Source: an uncultured Verrucomicrobiae bacterium (GTDB lineage: Bacteria; Verrucomicrobiota; Verrucomicrobiia; Limisphaerales; UBA1096). Taken from it: 64,000 nt of DNA. The first letter of the stretch is position 1. The number at the start of each line of letters is the position of its first letter. Below are positions 30,347 to 38,877 of the stretch, piece after piece. Below the pieces are notes generated by a model. That model saw nothing but the letters and a program-made list of their open reading frames with translations, made no database searches and was not told where the DNA came from. Made by a program: the position numbers and the translations under genes. The stretch covers positions 1 to 64,000 of the forward strand of contig CALJHX010000007.1 in assembly GCA_937770485.1 (NCBI GenBank). Reading direction: 5' to 3'.

Positions 30347-30830
30347 TCAGTCAACGGCCTTGAACAAATCTTGCTGGATGAAGTTGCGGTTATCATCCAA
30401 CGCCAGGTTAAAGGCGTATTGAATGTTGCCCAGCTTGTCGACGGTACTCATGGATTTGCCGTCTTCGCCCTCGATATCAGCACCCAGAGCCTGGACAGTA
30501 TCGAGTATTATCTGGTTGGCGGACACTTCGCCTAAGTACTCAATCCAGTGCTCGGCATCCCTTCACAATTCGGGATGTCCCGCTCGAATATGGGCTCCTT
30601 ATCGTTGGCCAAAAGATTGGCACGCAGGGAAATTAGGTTACCGAACAGCTTGCCGCCCGTACTGGAATTCTTCATCAACCCAATCGAGCCGGTATTTTCA
30701 GTGTTCTCACCGGCAATGTCGGTCGTCACCGTGTAACTACTGCCGAGATTCTACATGGCAGCATCGGTGGTTCCTTGATAGTTGACCTCGGTGATTTTCT
30801 CTCTGGTAACTTTTTTTCCGCCTGGCCAAG
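30347..30830 (-). pseudogene. Decayed gene remnant of unknown family
   Basis: Protein-like sequence with an in-frame TAG at 30753-30751 and a frameshift near 30535-30565: ...GGKKVTREKITEVNYQGTTDAAM*NLGSSYTVTTDIAGENTENTGSIGLMKNSSTGGKLFGNLISLRANLLANDKEPIFERDIPNCEGM / AEHWIEYLGEVSANQIILDTVQALGADIEGEDGKSMSTVDKLGNIQYAFNLALDDNRNFIQQDLFKAVD*. Confidence 0.55.
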
Positions 30831-32060
30831 TTACTCGGCGACAAGTTGCAGTATGCCCCCCAGCGGGTCGCGCTTAGTCGGGGGGGTTGAAGCCAGCGGC
30901 AGCAGGTACAGTTCGCCCTCGGCATCCTCACCAAAACTGGCGATCTGGTAAACTTTGCCCTTCTGCTGGTGGATAGTGCCGTGCTCAGTCGCCTTGCCGT
31001 CTTTTTGCCGGACGGCAAAAATCAGGCCGGTGACGAAGTCGCCGTAAACGTACGCCCCCCGCAGCGCCGGAATCGCCTTGCCGCGATAGACGTAGCCGCC
31101 GGTGATGCTCACACCGTAGCCGTGCCCGGGAAACTTGCTCTCCTTCTCCACGCCAGCGTGGTGCGCGTACTCGATCACCGGGTCGATCCAGTCTCCCTTG
31201 GCCGGGCCGTCCTCCTTAAACTTGTGAAACGACTCCCGGATGTTCCAGCCGTAGTTGCCGCCGCGCGTGATGAGGTTGACCTCCTCCCACTTGTTCTGCC
31301 CGACGTCCGCCGCCCAAAGTTCGCCGGTCTCGCGGTCGAAACTCATGCGCCAGACGTTGCGCAGACCGTACGCCCAAATCTCCCCGCGCGTGTCGTCCTT
31401 ACGCCCGACAAACGGGTTGTCCGCAGGGATGCTGTACGCCAGTTTGCCGGTGCGGGCATCGACATCGATGCGGAAAATCTTGCCCAGCAGCGTGCTTAGA
31501 TTTTGCGCGTTGTCATGCGGGTCGTTGGCCTTGCCGCCGTCGCCCGAGGCGATGTAAAGCTTGCCGTCCGGCCCAAACAAAATCACGCCGCCATTGTGGT
31601 TCCAGTACGGCTGTGGGAACTCGAGTAGGACGCGCTCCGACTCCATGTCGGCCCGGTTCGGGTGCGCCTTGGCCACGGTGAACTCGCTGACGACACTGCG
31701 CTTGGGCTCCTGCTGCGAGTAGTAAACATAAAACTTCCCGTTGCCCGCAAACTGGGGATGGAACGCCATGCCCAGCAGCCCCTCCTCGTTTTCGCGCCAA
31801 GGCTTGCGCTCGCTGATGTCAAAAAATACTTCTCGCTTGGGCTTGGCCACGTTTTTGTCATTCGGTAAAATGATGATGGCCCCGCCTTGCTCAAGGCAGA
31901 ATAACCGTCCGGAACCGTCCGGAGCCGGCTCAAGCCAAAGCGGCCGAGTCGATTCGAGCCCCTCCCAAACCGGCTTCAGCCCTACCTTGGGGAGTTCCGC
32001 CCAGGCGGCACCCAATCCGACCACCAGCGATAATCCAACAGAGAAAAAACGCAATTGCAT
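30831..32060 (-). CDS. Secreted PQQ-dependent sugar (glucose/sorbosone) dehydrogenase
   Basis: In-frame MQLRFFSVGLSLVVGLGAAWAE signal peptide start; GLLGMAFHPQFAGNGKFYVYYS; HNGGVILFGPDGKLYIASGDGG; AYGLRNVWRMSFDRETGELWAADVGQNKWEEVNLI. Confidence 0.9.
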   Translation of the reverse strand: MQLRFFSVGLSLVVGLGAAWAELPKVGLKPVWEGLESTRPLWLEPAPDGSGRLFCLEQGGAIIILPNDKNVAKPKREVFFDISERKPWRENEEGLLGMAFHPQFAGNGKFYVYYSQQEPKRSVVSEFTVAKAHPNRADMESERVLLEFPQPYWNHNGGVILFGPDGKLYIASGDGGKANDPHDNAQNLSTLLGKIFRIDVDARTGKLAYSIPADNPFVGRKDDTRGEIWAYGLRNVWRMSFDRETGELWAADVGQNKWEEVNLITRGGNYGWNIRESFHKFKEDGPAKGDWIDPVIEYAHHAGVEKESKFPGHGYGVSITGGYVYRGKAIPALRGAYVYGDFVTGLIFAVRQKDGKATEHGTIHQQKGKVYQIASFGEDAEGELYLLPLASTPPTKRDPLGGILQLVAE

Positions 32061-32142
32061 GCACGGAGTAAACTTGCTGAAATCGCCCAAGTCAATCAGC
32101 GGGTAAAAGGCGATGTCAGGATTCGGCGTCGTCAACCGTTCT

Positions 32143-32345
32143 TTTCTTTGCATAGGGCGACTTATCATGGTCGCAAGGAAATCGTCGAACGACTAATCGC
32201 CAAAGGTGCGGATGTGAATGCGAAGACAGATGCGGGCAGAACACCGCTAGATCGGGCCATCGTAATGGATAAAACTAAAATAGCCGACCTCCTCCGCAAA
32301 CACGGCGGCAAAACGGGTGAAGAATTGAAAGCTGAAGGCAAATGA
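32143..32345 (+). pseudogene. 5'-truncated ankyrin-repeat fragment
   Basis: FSLHRATYHGRKEIVERLIAKGADVNAKTDAGRTPLDRAIVMDKTKIADLLRKHGGKTGEELKAEGK* matches canonical ankyrin repeats; no first repeat, signal or credible start upstream. Confidence 0.55.
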
Positions 32346-33730
32346 AACACCTCCTACTCACAACAATCGCAGCCGTGGCGCTGGTGGGGGGCGGTGAGTC
32401 ACTGCAGTCGGCTGCGTCACTAGAAGCGAAATCAGGCGCTTCTACAGCCGAAACCCCAGACATTACTATTCACGAACTACCTCGCGGGAAGCCGGAAGAA
32501 GTGGACATGTCATCTGAGGGACTAAAAAAGATAGATGAATTAGTGAAACAATATATAGATGCTGGCCGCATAGAGGGCGCCGTTATCGGTATTGTTCGAC
32601 AAAGCAAGGTGGTCTACTTAGAGGCTCATGGAATTCTTGAAGGGAAGACCCCGAAACCCATGCTCGAAGACTCGATTTTCCTTATGGCATCCTCCACCAA
32701 GCCGGTGATCGGTGTGGCAACAATGATCCTGATTGACGACGGCCTCATTAGTCCTGAGGACCCAGTATCCAAATATATTCCTGAATACAAAGGACTGCAG
32801 GTTGCCATTCCGCTGAAGTCCGCAGGCAAAGGCTTTAATCCCAAAAAAAAAGACAAATCAATCAACAAGTCCAGGACTAAGGCTAAGAGCAAAAAAAGCT
32901 CGTATACAAAAAGCAAGAGGGAGGTGCCTGGATATCGACTTGAGAAGGTTAACAGACCTCTGACTATTAATGATCTGTTGACTCACACTGCCGGACTGGG
33001 AACCAAAGGAGGATTGGGATCAATCATTGCAAAAGACAGAGCCGCACCGTCAGACACACTTGCTACTTGGGTGCCCAGAATGGCAGCCAGACCTCTAGAC
33101 TTTCAGCCAGGGACTCGCTGGGCATACAGTCCAGGGAGCGGGCTGAAGGTGGTCGGGCGAATCATCGAAATAGCCTCAGGTATGTCCCTGCATGAGTTTA
33201 TACAGTCACGGATTCTTGATCCACTGGACATGAAAGATACCTACTGGGATGTGCCCGAAGACCAACTCTACCGAATGCCCTATAAATTCCACAGCAAAGC
33301 TAAAGGCAACGGAAGAGTTATTGGTGAAGACTTAAGCGCTTATGTCTCAAACGCCGGGGGACTATTTAGCACGACACGTGACTATCTGCATTTTCAACAG
33401 ATGCTGGTGAACGGAGGAACTTTGTTTGGCCATCAAATCCTCAAACCCGAAACTGTCGCTATGATGACAACCAATCAGGTAGGCAATCTTTTTAGTCAAA
33501 CAACAAAAGGAGGCCCTGGCCAAGGTTATGGCTATACGACTGCCATCACTCTGGACCAAGAGAAATCAAGAAATGGTCAAATAGCGGGCACATATAGCTG
33601 GGGAGGTGCTGCAGGCACTATTTCGTGGACAACACCGTCTGAAAAACTGACAGTTGTGTACATGGTTCAAGAGCCGTCTGATCTGCCAAATAAAATTGGT
33701 GCAATAGTAAGAGAAGCTATTATCGATTGA
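32342..33730 (+). CDS. Secreted beta-lactamase-family serine hydrolase
   Basis: FLMASSTKPVIGVATMILIDDG (SxxK); LTHTAGL; WAYSPGSGLKVVGRIIEIASG (YSxG); SWGGAAGTISW. Confidence 0.92.
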   Translation: MKHLLLTTIAAVALVGGGESLQSAASLEAKSGASTAETPDITIHELPRGKPEEVDMSSEGLKKIDELVKQYIDAGRIEGAVIGIVRQSKVVYLEAHGILEGKTPKPMLEDSIFLMASSTKPVIGVATMILIDDGLISPEDPVSKYIPEYKGLQVAIPLKSAGKGFNPKKKDKSINKSRTKAKSKKSSYTKSKREVPGYRLEKVNRPLTINDLLTHTAGLGTKGGLGSIIAKDRAAPSDTLATWVPRMAARPLDFQPGTRWAYSPGSGLKVVGRIIEIASGMSLHEFIQSRILDPLDMKDTYWDVPEDQLYRMPYKFHSKAKGNGRVIGEDLSAYVSNAGGLFSTTRDYLHFQQMLVNGGTLFGHQILKPETVAMMTTNQVGNLFSQTTKGGPGQGYGYTTAITLDQEKSRNGQIAGTYSWGGAAGTISWTTPSEKLTVVYMVQEPSDLPNKIGAIVREAIID

Positions 33731-33766
33731 TTGCAGGTAAGAATGTGACCTAACCAACTTATAGTA

Positions 33767-34282
33767 GTGCTTTCTGAACAGGACATTTTGAAGCGGCTGA
33801 TGAGCCAGCGCGACCGCGTGTCGGCTGCGGCCTGGCTGGTGGTCCGAAATGCGCACACAGCTGAGGATATTTTCCAGAATGTCGCTCTCAAGGCGATGAC
33901 CAAAGGGGTGCAATTTGAGTCCGTCGGCGCGCTCATGTCATGGGCGTTCATCACCGCCCGGCGAGAAGGCATCGACTGGCTACGCCGCCAAAAGAATGCG
34001 CCGATCTGCCTCGACAATACGATCCTCGAGCTACTGGAGCAGGAATGGGCTGATGAAGCGGCGGCGGGTGACATACGTGGCCAAGCTCTACGCGACTGCC
34101 TCGAGGATTTGCCGGCCAATTCGCGTGATCTGCTCAAGCGGCGCTACTTCGACGGACACGCCTGCGAGGCGGTGGCGGAGCAACTCGGCGTCCGTCTCGA
34201 CGCGATTTACAAACGGCTCTCCCGGCTTCATCAGGCCTTGAAAAAGTGTATCGAAATCAAGCTGGAGCAGCCGGCCAGCTGA
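33767..34282 (+). CDS. ECF-type RNA polymerase sigma factor
   Basis: GTG start; VVRNAHTAEDIFQNVALKAM; SWAFITARREGIDWLRRQ; LKRRYFDGHACEAVAEQLGVRLDAIYKRLSRLHQAL. Confidence 0.9.
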   Translation: MLSEQDILKRLMSQRDRVSAAAWLVVRNAHTAEDIFQNVALKAMTKGVQFESVGALMSWAFITARREGIDWLRRQKNAPICLDNTILELLEQEWADEAAAGDIRGQALRDCLEDLPANSRDLLKRRYFDGHACEAVAEQLGVRLDAIYKRLSRLHQALKKCIEIKLEQPAS

Positions 34283-34295
34283 ACTATTTCAAAAA

Positions 34296-35585
34296 TTGAG
34301 ATTGAGTGAGGAACAGAACGAACTTTTGCTGAGGCACTTGAACGGGCAACTCAGCCCGGACGAGGAGGCCAAGGTTGCCGACCTGCTGCGCGGCAATGCC
34401 GAGGCGCGCACCTTCCTGCGGGCGGTCGCCGAGCAGGCCGTCGTCGTGGCCGACGTCGAGCGTCTCGATCAACACAAGCCCCAAACGGCCAAGGTTATCA
34501 CACCGGTTTTTCGCCCGTGGAAGTGGGCGGTTGCCGCTGCGGCGGCGTTCGTGTTGCTGTCGGCGTTCGTGATCGCCACCACACCGCCAAGGCACACGGC
34601 AAAAGTCAGTGCAATTCTCGGCCCCTGCCAGTACATCGCCGCCGACGGCAAGGTGCGGGACGAAGTGAAAGTGGGCACCTTGCTGCGTGTCGGCGATACG
34701 ATCCGGACGCGCTCAAGTAGCGCTTGGGTGAAGCTGGACTTGAACAGCGGTTCGCTGATGACCATCGCCGGGCGCTCGCGGCTGCGGCTCCTCAACGTCG
34801 ATGGCCGGCGCGGGTTCCAACTCGCCTACGGGAATCTTTGGGCAACGGTGGCGAAACAAGCAATAGCCAAGCCTGTCTCGATCCAGACGCCGACCGCGAC
34901 GGTCGAGACCAAGGCCGCGCAGTTCGATGTCGAGACTCACTCCATGACGTCGATCGTGCGGGTGAACAGCGGCACAGCAAACGTCGTGCGGCTGGCCGAC
35001 GGCCAAGCGGTGGACGTTGTGGGGGATCACCAGGCCGTTGTCTCCGCAACGCGCAGCCGGCCGTTCGCAGTGGCGCGCCAGCCAGAACCGGTCAACGAGT
35101 GGAGCTGCCGCCTGATCGCCGGTTCCGGGGCGGTGTTCGGCAAATGGCTGCCGCCGGATGAAAAAAACAGCGTGCGGCTGGGAGCCAGCCCGATGCTCAT
35201 CGGCAAAAAAGCCACCGTTTTCGTAGCCAACTTCTCGGTGCAGTGCAGCAGCTCGCCGCCGGTGTTGATAGAGAGCGGCTCGAGTGTTCGCATCCGGGGC
35301 ACCAGCCAGACGGAGGGACCGGTTTACTTCGGCATCACGACCCAACGGATCAAGGGAGTCTTTTTCGGCAAGTACACTGCCAAGGTCGAGGCCCGGGCGC
35401 TTGGCCAAGCGGGCGAGCCGTGGCAGGTCGAGGTGCCGCTCAGCCAGTTCAATCCAAAGTCCAAGCAGCTGCCTGGTTCTCCAACTGGCATGGAGCTGAC
35501 TGACATCTGGATTGTGTCGCGCGAGGAAAGCGCGGAGCTGGAAATTCACAGCGTCAAGTTCCTGCCAAGGGAGGTGGGGCAATGA
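34296..35585 (+). CDS. FecR-domain anti-sigma/transmembrane protein
   Basis: TTG start; N-terminal cytoplasmic region, TM WAVAAAAAFVLLSAFVIATT, then VGDTIRTRSSSAWVKLDLNSGSLMTIAGRSRLRLLNVDGRRGFQLAYG and SIQTPTATVETKAAQFDVE, typical of FecR. Confidence 0.82.
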   Translation: MRLSEEQNELLLRHLNGQLSPDEEAKVADLLRGNAEARTFLRAVAEQAVVVADVERLDQHKPQTAKVITPVFRPWKWAVAAAAAFVLLSAFVIATTPPRHTAKVSAILGPCQYIAADGKVRDEVKVGTLLRVGDTIRTRSSSAWVKLDLNSGSLMTIAGRSRLRLLNVDGRRGFQLAYGNLWATVAKQAIAKPVSIQTPTATVETKAAQFDVETHSMTSIVRVNSGTANVVRLADGQAVDVVGDHQAVVSATRSRPFAVARQPEPVNEWSCRLIAGSGAVFGKWLPPDEKNSVRLGASPMLIGKKATVFVANFSVQCSSSPPVLIESGSSVRIRGTSQTEGPVYFGITTQRIKGVFFGKYTAKVEARALGQAGEPWQVEVPLSQFNPKSKQLPGSPTGMELTDIWIVSREESAELEIHSVKFLPREVGQ

Positions 35586-36223
35586 ACTACAGTGCATCGG
35601 TCGTTGATGAAGTCGCACCGGCCCGGTCGGAGGCGCCGCCTTCGGCGCGAGCTGCTGAAGCCACAACGCATGGCCAGGCAGAAAAGGAAGCTCGGCGCGC
35701 CGAGAGCCGGAGACTGGCCATTGCGGCGCAAAGTGGTTGCATCGAGTCATTCGAGTCGCTGGTCGGGCAGTTCGAGAAACCTCTTTACCACTTTCTTTTG
35801 ACCAAGACCTGCAATCACCATCAGGCGGAGGATTTGCTGCAGGACACCTTCCTCATCACCTACCGAAAACTGGGCCGGTTCAACCCTGCCTACCCTTTTT
35901 CCTCCTGGATTTTCACCATCGCAAACCGGCTGGCCATTAGTCATTATCGGAAGCAAAAACCATTGGTGGAAGAGGTTGTATTTGCCATCGAGACGACCGC
36001 GAGCAGCGAGGTGATGGAGCAGGAGTGGACCCGCTCTCTATGGGCGCATGCCAAGCGGCTGCTTACGGAAAACCACTTCACCGCTCTTCGGCTTTTTTAC
36101 AGCGAAGGCATGACCATCGACCAGGTGGCAGCAGCCATGAACCGGAATCCCAACTCGGTAAAAGTCTGGCTGCACCGCGCCCGAAAAAGACTGGCCCTGC
36201 AACTCAAGCCAACAGCTGAATAG
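35582..36223 (+). CDS. ECF-type RNA polymerase sigma factor
   Basis: QAEDLLQDTFLITYRKLGRFNPAYPFSSWIFTIANRLAISHYRKQK; GMTIDQVAAAMNRNPNSVKVWLHRARKRL. Confidence 0.93.
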   Translation: MNYSASVVDEVAPARSEAPPSARAAEATTHGQAEKEARRAESRRLAIAAQSGCIESFESLVGQFEKPLYHFLLTKTCNHHQAEDLLQDTFLITYRKLGRFNPAYPFSSWIFTIANRLAISHYRKQKPLVEEVVFAIETTASSEVMEQEWTRSLWAHAKRLLTENHFTALRLFYSEGMTIDQVAAAMNRNPNSVKVWLHRARKRLALQLKPTAE

Positions 36224-36227
36224 GTTG

Positions 36228-37598
36228 ATGAAAGTTTTCCAACGTGAAAAAAAATTTGAGATCTGGGCGCTCGCAGCAGCCATAATCCTGATGGTTGGCT
36301 GTGGTCGAGCACCCATTGGCGACCCCTCCGTGGATACCGACCAGTTCGAGACGCTCAGGAAGGAAGCCGCATCTCTAAAGTCCAAGCTGGCCAGCACTCA
36401 GTCGCACATCGACAACCTCCGCTTGGAACTCAACAACGGGGATGCGCAGGATGTTTCCGGGGGACTATCCGCACCCGACATTCTAGACGAGTTGATGGAG
36501 ATCAAATTGACTTCCGGCAACCGCGGTAGAATTCAGCGCCGCATTAACTTTCTCTTCGAGAGCTTGTCGCAGCAGGGTGAAGTCGCCGTGCCCCATATCC
36601 GTGAGTTCCTCAACAGGATGGAAGATGTTGATTTTTCGGTACCAAAATCACCTAAGGATGAATCAAATGAACTCGAATACTGGCGCACTCGCATGGTTCA
36701 TGGCCCACTCGATTTTGAGCAACCGCCTTCCCTTCGAATTGGCCTGATTGATATTCTGGCAGAAGTTGGCGGGGAAAAAGCTGAGAAGGCGCTGGCAGAA
36801 GTGCTTTCCACAACAGGCCGCGGTTTTGAAATCGCCTACACTGCAAAGAAATTGCAGAAATGGATTGGCAAGGATGCCTACCGTGACGAAGCTCTTGGTG
36901 CCGCGCACGAGCTTTTGGGCGAACCGATCGATGTCGCTAATGGAAACAAGTTTGATGCCGCTTCGCGACAGTACCTGTTCATGGTGCTGGAGATGTACAA
37001 AGACAAAACCTTCGTCCAAACTGCCCAAGGTCAACTGATCAAGGAGAATGGTAAAATCGATCGCTCCGTGTTGAGCTATTTTGAAAATATCAGCGAGGGA
37101 GGTGCCATCGACGCAGTTGTTCAAGCAATGCAAAGCGGGCAGCTCAGAGAAAGTGATATGAGGGAAATGGCTAGAGTAGCTGTGCAGGCAGTCGGTAAAA
37201 ACGATGCCCAAGCTGACTCATTGTTCCAAGACATCATGACAAGCGACCAGTACTCCCTTGATGTCAAGTTGGAGACCATCCGCTCCATGGACAATGCGGA
37301 AGACCTTACTAACATGGACAAAAACGAACAAGCGACCGTTCTGCAGTCGCGATTGGCACTAATGAACACGATTCAGCTTGGGGATGACGACATCATGTCA
37401 TGGGCGAATGAAATTTATTCCGGTAGAATAGAATCAAAAATACAAGGAAGAGGGTTTGATGATGAAAAAGCTTACGAGTCGATGCATGATTCCTTTCGTA
37501 AAATAAACGAACAGGTCAGGCGAGAATCACGGGGTGCGAATTCCGGCGCTGAAGTTAATAATCAACCAACGATTATCCGAGGGAATCCCGGGGATTGA
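36228..37598 (+). CDS. Lipoprotein with N-terminal coiled coil, unknown function
   Basis: AAAIILMVGCG lipobox; TLRKEAASLKSKLASTQSHIDNLRLELNNG heptads; helical repeats after. Confidence 0.65.
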   Translation: MKVFQREKKFEIWALAAAIILMVGCGRAPIGDPSVDTDQFETLRKEAASLKSKLASTQSHIDNLRLELNNGDAQDVSGGLSAPDILDELMEIKLTSGNRGRIQRRINFLFESLSQQGEVAVPHIREFLNRMEDVDFSVPKSPKDESNELEYWRTRMVHGPLDFEQPPSLRIGLIDILAEVGGEKAEKALAEVLSTTGRGFEIAYTAKKLQKWIGKDAYRDEALGAAHELLGEPIDVANGNKFDAASRQYLFMVLEMYKDKTFVQTAQGQLIKENGKIDRSVLSYFENISEGGAIDAVVQAMQSGQLRESDMREMARVAVQAVGKNDAQADSLFQDIMTSDQYSLDVKLETIRSMDNAEDLTNMDKNEQATVLQSRLALMNTIQLGDDDIMSWANEIYSGRIESKIQGRGFDDEKAYESMHDSFRKINEQVRRESRGANSGAEVNNQPTIIRGNPGD

Positions 37599-37675
37599 TC
37601 GTTTCTTAGGTAAATCGGCTATTCATTCACATAGTTGCCTAAACAAGTTTTTTCGAAAAATAATTAAAAAATAAT

Positions 37676-38821
37676 ATGAAACTAAATTCACTTCTCTCGG
37701 TCTTGCCCTTGGCAGGTTCAATGATTTTCGCCTCGTCTGTAATCGCAAAGGATGTTGACGATAAAAGCTCAGGGGGAAAACAGGTCTCTCTTTCAAAATT
37801 TGGTGCTGAACTAAAGTCAGCTGTTAAAAACGGCGAAATGTCCAAAGAAGAGGCTATGGCTAAATACCGAAAAGCCTTGGACAGCGGCACAATTGAATCG
37901 CTTGAAAAGAATCAGGAGGATGAATCGTTATTGACGCTTGACGGTTTTTTTCTGGGAGGGAAAGAAGATGACGATGGTCAATATCAAGCTTCATTTATCA
38001 TTCAGTCCAAAAGCAAAGATAAAAGTGAATGGCCCAGAATTACCTTCACTGGGAAAAGGTTTAAATCGAAATTCAGTGATCTCGAAAAAAGAGATGCCGT
38101 CTTGATTAATCTAGGTGAAGGGACAGCCAAAAAAATGGCCGATGGAAAAGGCGGGGAGAAAAAAGGGAAATCCGTTGCCATGCGAAAAGGTGGAGGCAAG
38201 GGAGGTTCTGCTAATTTTTATTCCATCGTCATTGGTCGATTAAAATCCAAGGATATCGAACTGGGAGAATTTACCATGCAAGTCGACTATGCCACATTGA
38301 ACAGATATAGCGCGGCACGGATAAAGGATGAGATTATGGGCAAGACGGTGAAGGTTACCGGCGTGTCAGGGCAATTCAGGGACAATCTCCTGCTGATTAA
38401 AACCGGTCAAACACTCAAGGTTCGCACTGGCAGCTATTCTTCAGACTCAAAAACACTGGCCTTTGCAAATAAATTCAACGTGCTCGAGCGCGCTCTGCCA
38501 TTTAGCCCGGACGCACACGGGGTACCTCCAGAAGCATTCCGTGGATTTCAGGGAGTTCTAAAGGGAAAGATCGTTGAAGCCGGAGGCTACGAGGTGTTGC
38601 TGCATGCAGAAGAAATCACAAGCTTGGATGATGCCAGCACAGCCTCAGATGCCAATAGTATAAAGGGGAAGCTAGTTCGGATTAGTGGGTTTTATGATGA
38701 CCACGCGGACAAGTTTAGTGAACTTCAGCCAAGCGACATCATTCAAGTTGGTGTACTCCATGCCAATCCCATATTTGACATGTTTAGTGTGACAGATGTT
38801 TTGGAGATCGTTGAGCAATAA
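37676..38821 (+). CDS. Secreted protein with FLGGK...FTG domain, unknown function
   Basis: Signal peptide; LTLDGFFLGGKEDDDGQYQASFIIQSKSKDKSEWPRITFTGKRFKSKFSD shares a domain with the C-terminus of 41504..43105. Confidence 0.65.
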   Translation: MKLNSLLSVLPLAGSMIFASSVIAKDVDDKSSGGKQVSLSKFGAELKSAVKNGEMSKEEAMAKYRKALDSGTIESLEKNQEDESLLTLDGFFLGGKEDDDGQYQASFIIQSKSKDKSEWPRITFTGKRFKSKFSDLEKRDAVLINLGEGTAKKMADGKGGEKKGKSVAMRKGGGKGGSANFYSIVIGRLKSKDIELGEFTMQVDYATLNRYSAARIKDEIMGKTVKVTGVSGQFRDNLLLIKTGQTLKVRTGSYSSDSKTLAFANKFNVLERALPFSPDAHGVPPEAFRGFQGVLKGKIVEAGGYEVLLHAEEITSLDDASTASDANSIKGKLVRISGFYDDHADKFSELQPSDIIQVGVLHANPIFDMFSVTDVLEIVEQ

Positions 38822-38877
38822 TTTTTTGCTAACTTAAATCTAGTACGGCAGCTGCTATATAAGCAAATCAGAGCTCA

